From assembly GCA_025558095.1 (NCBI GenBank), contig JAIVFI010000016.1, forward strand, positions 677,508 through 741,507: a DNA stretch of 64,000 bases. Reading direction: 5' to 3'. The notes under the pieces were generated by a model. That model ran no database searches. It was given only the letters and a program-made list of their open reading frames with translations, and was not told where the DNA came from. The position numbers were made by a program, and so were the translations under genes. Shown here piece by piece: positions 62,621 through 64,000 of this stretch (the first letter of the stretch is position 1; every line of letters starts with the position of its first letter). Source of the DNA: Hyaloraphidium curvatum. Taxonomy: Eukaryota; Monoblepharomycota; Hyaloraphidiomycetes; Hyaloraphidiales; Hyaloraphidiaceae.

Positions 62621-63865
62621 AGCAGGAGGAGGACGTCCAGTTGGCGGAGCTTCGTCGGTTCCCCCTCCGCCGGCCGCTCGATCCCAGGGTAGAATAGAGC
62701 CTATCCCGCCGTTTTGCATGCGGGGGAAGGACGCCTGACGAGGTCCTGGGGTGGGGTGAGCCGGCCTCGGGGGAACGGCGCCCTCGTCTTGGGACCCTCT
62801 CGTGGCGTCGCCGCCCCCTCCCCTCCCCGGCCTCTCCCCGCCTCGGCACCCCCACCAGCTCGCCGCAGTATGCCCTTCTCCAAACGTGCGGCGTCGCGCG
62901 GTCCCTCGGCCACCTGGGCACCGGTGCCGACCCCGATAAGCAAGCGGACACGGCCACGTCCGTGGCACCCTCCCTCGCCGTCCTGCCCCCTCCCGACGCG
63001 CCCCCCGCGCTTTTTCGATTATGGCGCATGGGTTCCGGCGTTGGCCCGCGCCCTGGCGGGGTTTTGCGCGTCGGAGTTCTCCTCGGGCCGGCACCTTCGT
63101 CGCCACGGGGCTCGGCCACTTATGTCCCCAGCCAAGCGGCTGGACTACCAACGGCTCTGTTGTACCTATGCAATCGAGCAATGGACGTGGGAGGAGCCCC
63201 GGCGGGGTTGGTGCATGACCGGCAGACTCGCTGCCCACCAGGTCGGGGGAAGACAACGTGTCGCCTGAACCTCGCCGGCCACCCGCAACCGCACGGCAGA
63301 TGATTGCAACAGATACGCAATGGTGATCGCGCTCGTTCCTGGGCAGTTTGACGCCGTCCAGGTTCACCAGGGTCCGCGCGCCCCCACGGCTTCCTTGGGC
63401 CAGTGACTGACGATGGGCCAAGATCGACAGGCCCGAGTCCCGCCCGCCGCAGCTCATTCGTTTGCCGTTGTTGATCAAGGAAAGGGCGATGTCCGGGAGC
63501 GTGGGGCCTGGAAGGTCCAACCACCTCGCGCTCCCCGGCCGGATGACCTCCCACGCCCAAGGCCGGCGCCGTCGTCCGAAGTTGACAGCGACGGATCCCA
63601 CCGCTCTTCCTTCATTCGATTGCCAATGTTCGTCCGGGATCCGGCCGAGCTTGGCCCATAGTCGGTCGCCGAGCTCCCTCTCGCCCCGCTTGCGCGGACG
63701 ATCGGCAAGCAAGGCGTGGGGAACCCGCGAAAGTCCTTCCTGTCCCGCCCCTCGAAGTCATGGGGTTGAAGAGGCACATGAGGCATCCCGGCCCGCGCGA
63801 TAGAACTCCCCCCCGCGACTCTGCGGGGCATCGGGCGCTAGGGCCCGCGTCCCGGGGATGGAACT

Positions 63866-64000
63866 TTAGGTTAGGTTAGGTTAGGTTAGGTTAGGTTAGG
63901 TTAGGTTAGGTTAGGTTAGGTTAGGTTAGGTTAGGTTAGGTTAGGTTAGGTTAGGTTAGTTAGGTTAGGTTAGTAGGTTAGGTAGGTTAGGTTAGGTTAG
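63866..64000 (+). repeat. Telomere, (TTAGG)n
   Basis: The first 18 units are perfect TTAGG. The last 45 bases include shortened TTAG and TAGG units. G-rich strand orientation fits a right chromosome end. The unit is five bases, not the TTAGGG usual in fungi. Confidence 0.95.

Larger units (their letters stand above)
60870..63865. other. Gene-free subtelomeric region
   Basis: About 3 kb between the interstitial repeat and the telomere. Both strands carry long frames that are Arg/Pro/Gly-rich and cross the palindromes, so I do not call them genes. Three diverged hairpin units lie at 61.3, 62.2 and 62.4 kb. CCTAGTACC(T/C)TGTTGGG precedes unit A (61309) and unit B (62191), and an identical 18-mer follows A and C. 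An extra hairpin GTTGCCG/CGGCAAC with a 7-base loop is at 61255-61275. The region looks built from duplicated, diverged blocks of about 0.9-1.1 kb. Confidence 0.6.

Noticed and set aside
62414-63712. Minus-strand frame of 432 codons in the subtelomere
   Set aside because: It crosses the palindromes, is low complexity, and its counterpart in the other block is not conserved in frame.

Overview
The window looks like the right-hand end of a chromosome from a GC-rich fungus. The fungal signs are a C2H2 plus fungal middle-homology transcription factor, an Srk1/Rck2-type kinase, GPI-anchored FAS1, CFEM-like and YHYH surface proteins, a DENN protein and many 40-165 bp GT-AG introns. Other content is atypical for Dikarya: a pentameric ligand-gated ion channel, an S1 serine protease and a PhoD phosphatase with a C-terminal membrane anchor. 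An early-diverging (for example zoosporic) fungus is my best guess, but the sequence alone does not name the species. The last 135 bases are TTAGG telomere repeats on the plus strand, so the window ends at a chromosome end.

Layout. 1-5.1 kb: a sulfotransferase cut by the window edge, thioredoxin, a degenerate LACTB2-like metallo-beta-lactamase and a large Ser/Pro-rich protein. 5.7-12 kb: two GPI-type surface proteins, a bacterial-type 3-hydroxybutyrate dehydrogenase and the ion channel. 12-19.4 kb: an LRR fragment, a TMEM135-like membrane protein, a MYND protein, a 3-hydroxyisobutyrate-dehydrogenase-family enzyme, a TauD dioxygenase and a PPxY/zinc protein. 19.9-30.9 kb: a secreted Cys-rich protein, a palindrome cluster beside a T14 tract, the transcription factor, an SV2/SVOP-like MFS transporter, an unknown protein, a second LRR fragment and the secreted protease. 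31.5-36.1 kb: a 12-exon mucin-like adhesin with a 30-bp minisatellite. 36.3-54.2 kb: a CCCH protein, a WW protein, an NMNAT-like enzyme, a MaoC hydratase, DENN, an N2227 methyltransferase, the kinase, a second MYND protein and an orphan nuclease-like ORF. 54.3-60.7 kb: an MBL phosphodiesterase, YHYH, F-box and PhoD genes. 60.7-64.0 kb: gene-free subtelomere with diverged hairpin repeats, then the telomere.

Exons were joined by hand from reading frames, GT/AG sites and family conservation. Phase arithmetic closes for every spliced model except the two flagged as frameshifted (36.3-37.7 kb and 45.7-46.6 kb). Genes are closely packed, often tail-to-tail by under 110 bp or divergent from promoters of 70-80 bp. 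There is no operon-like metabolic cluster. The shared themes are secreted or surface proteins and coenzyme-A, ketone-body and branched-chain oxidation enzymes. I saw no rRNA, tRNA or CRISPR array.

The most unusual signals are the ion channel and the subtelomeric units made of palindrome, hairpin and palindrome, whose arm sequences differ between units but change in a compensated way within each unit.
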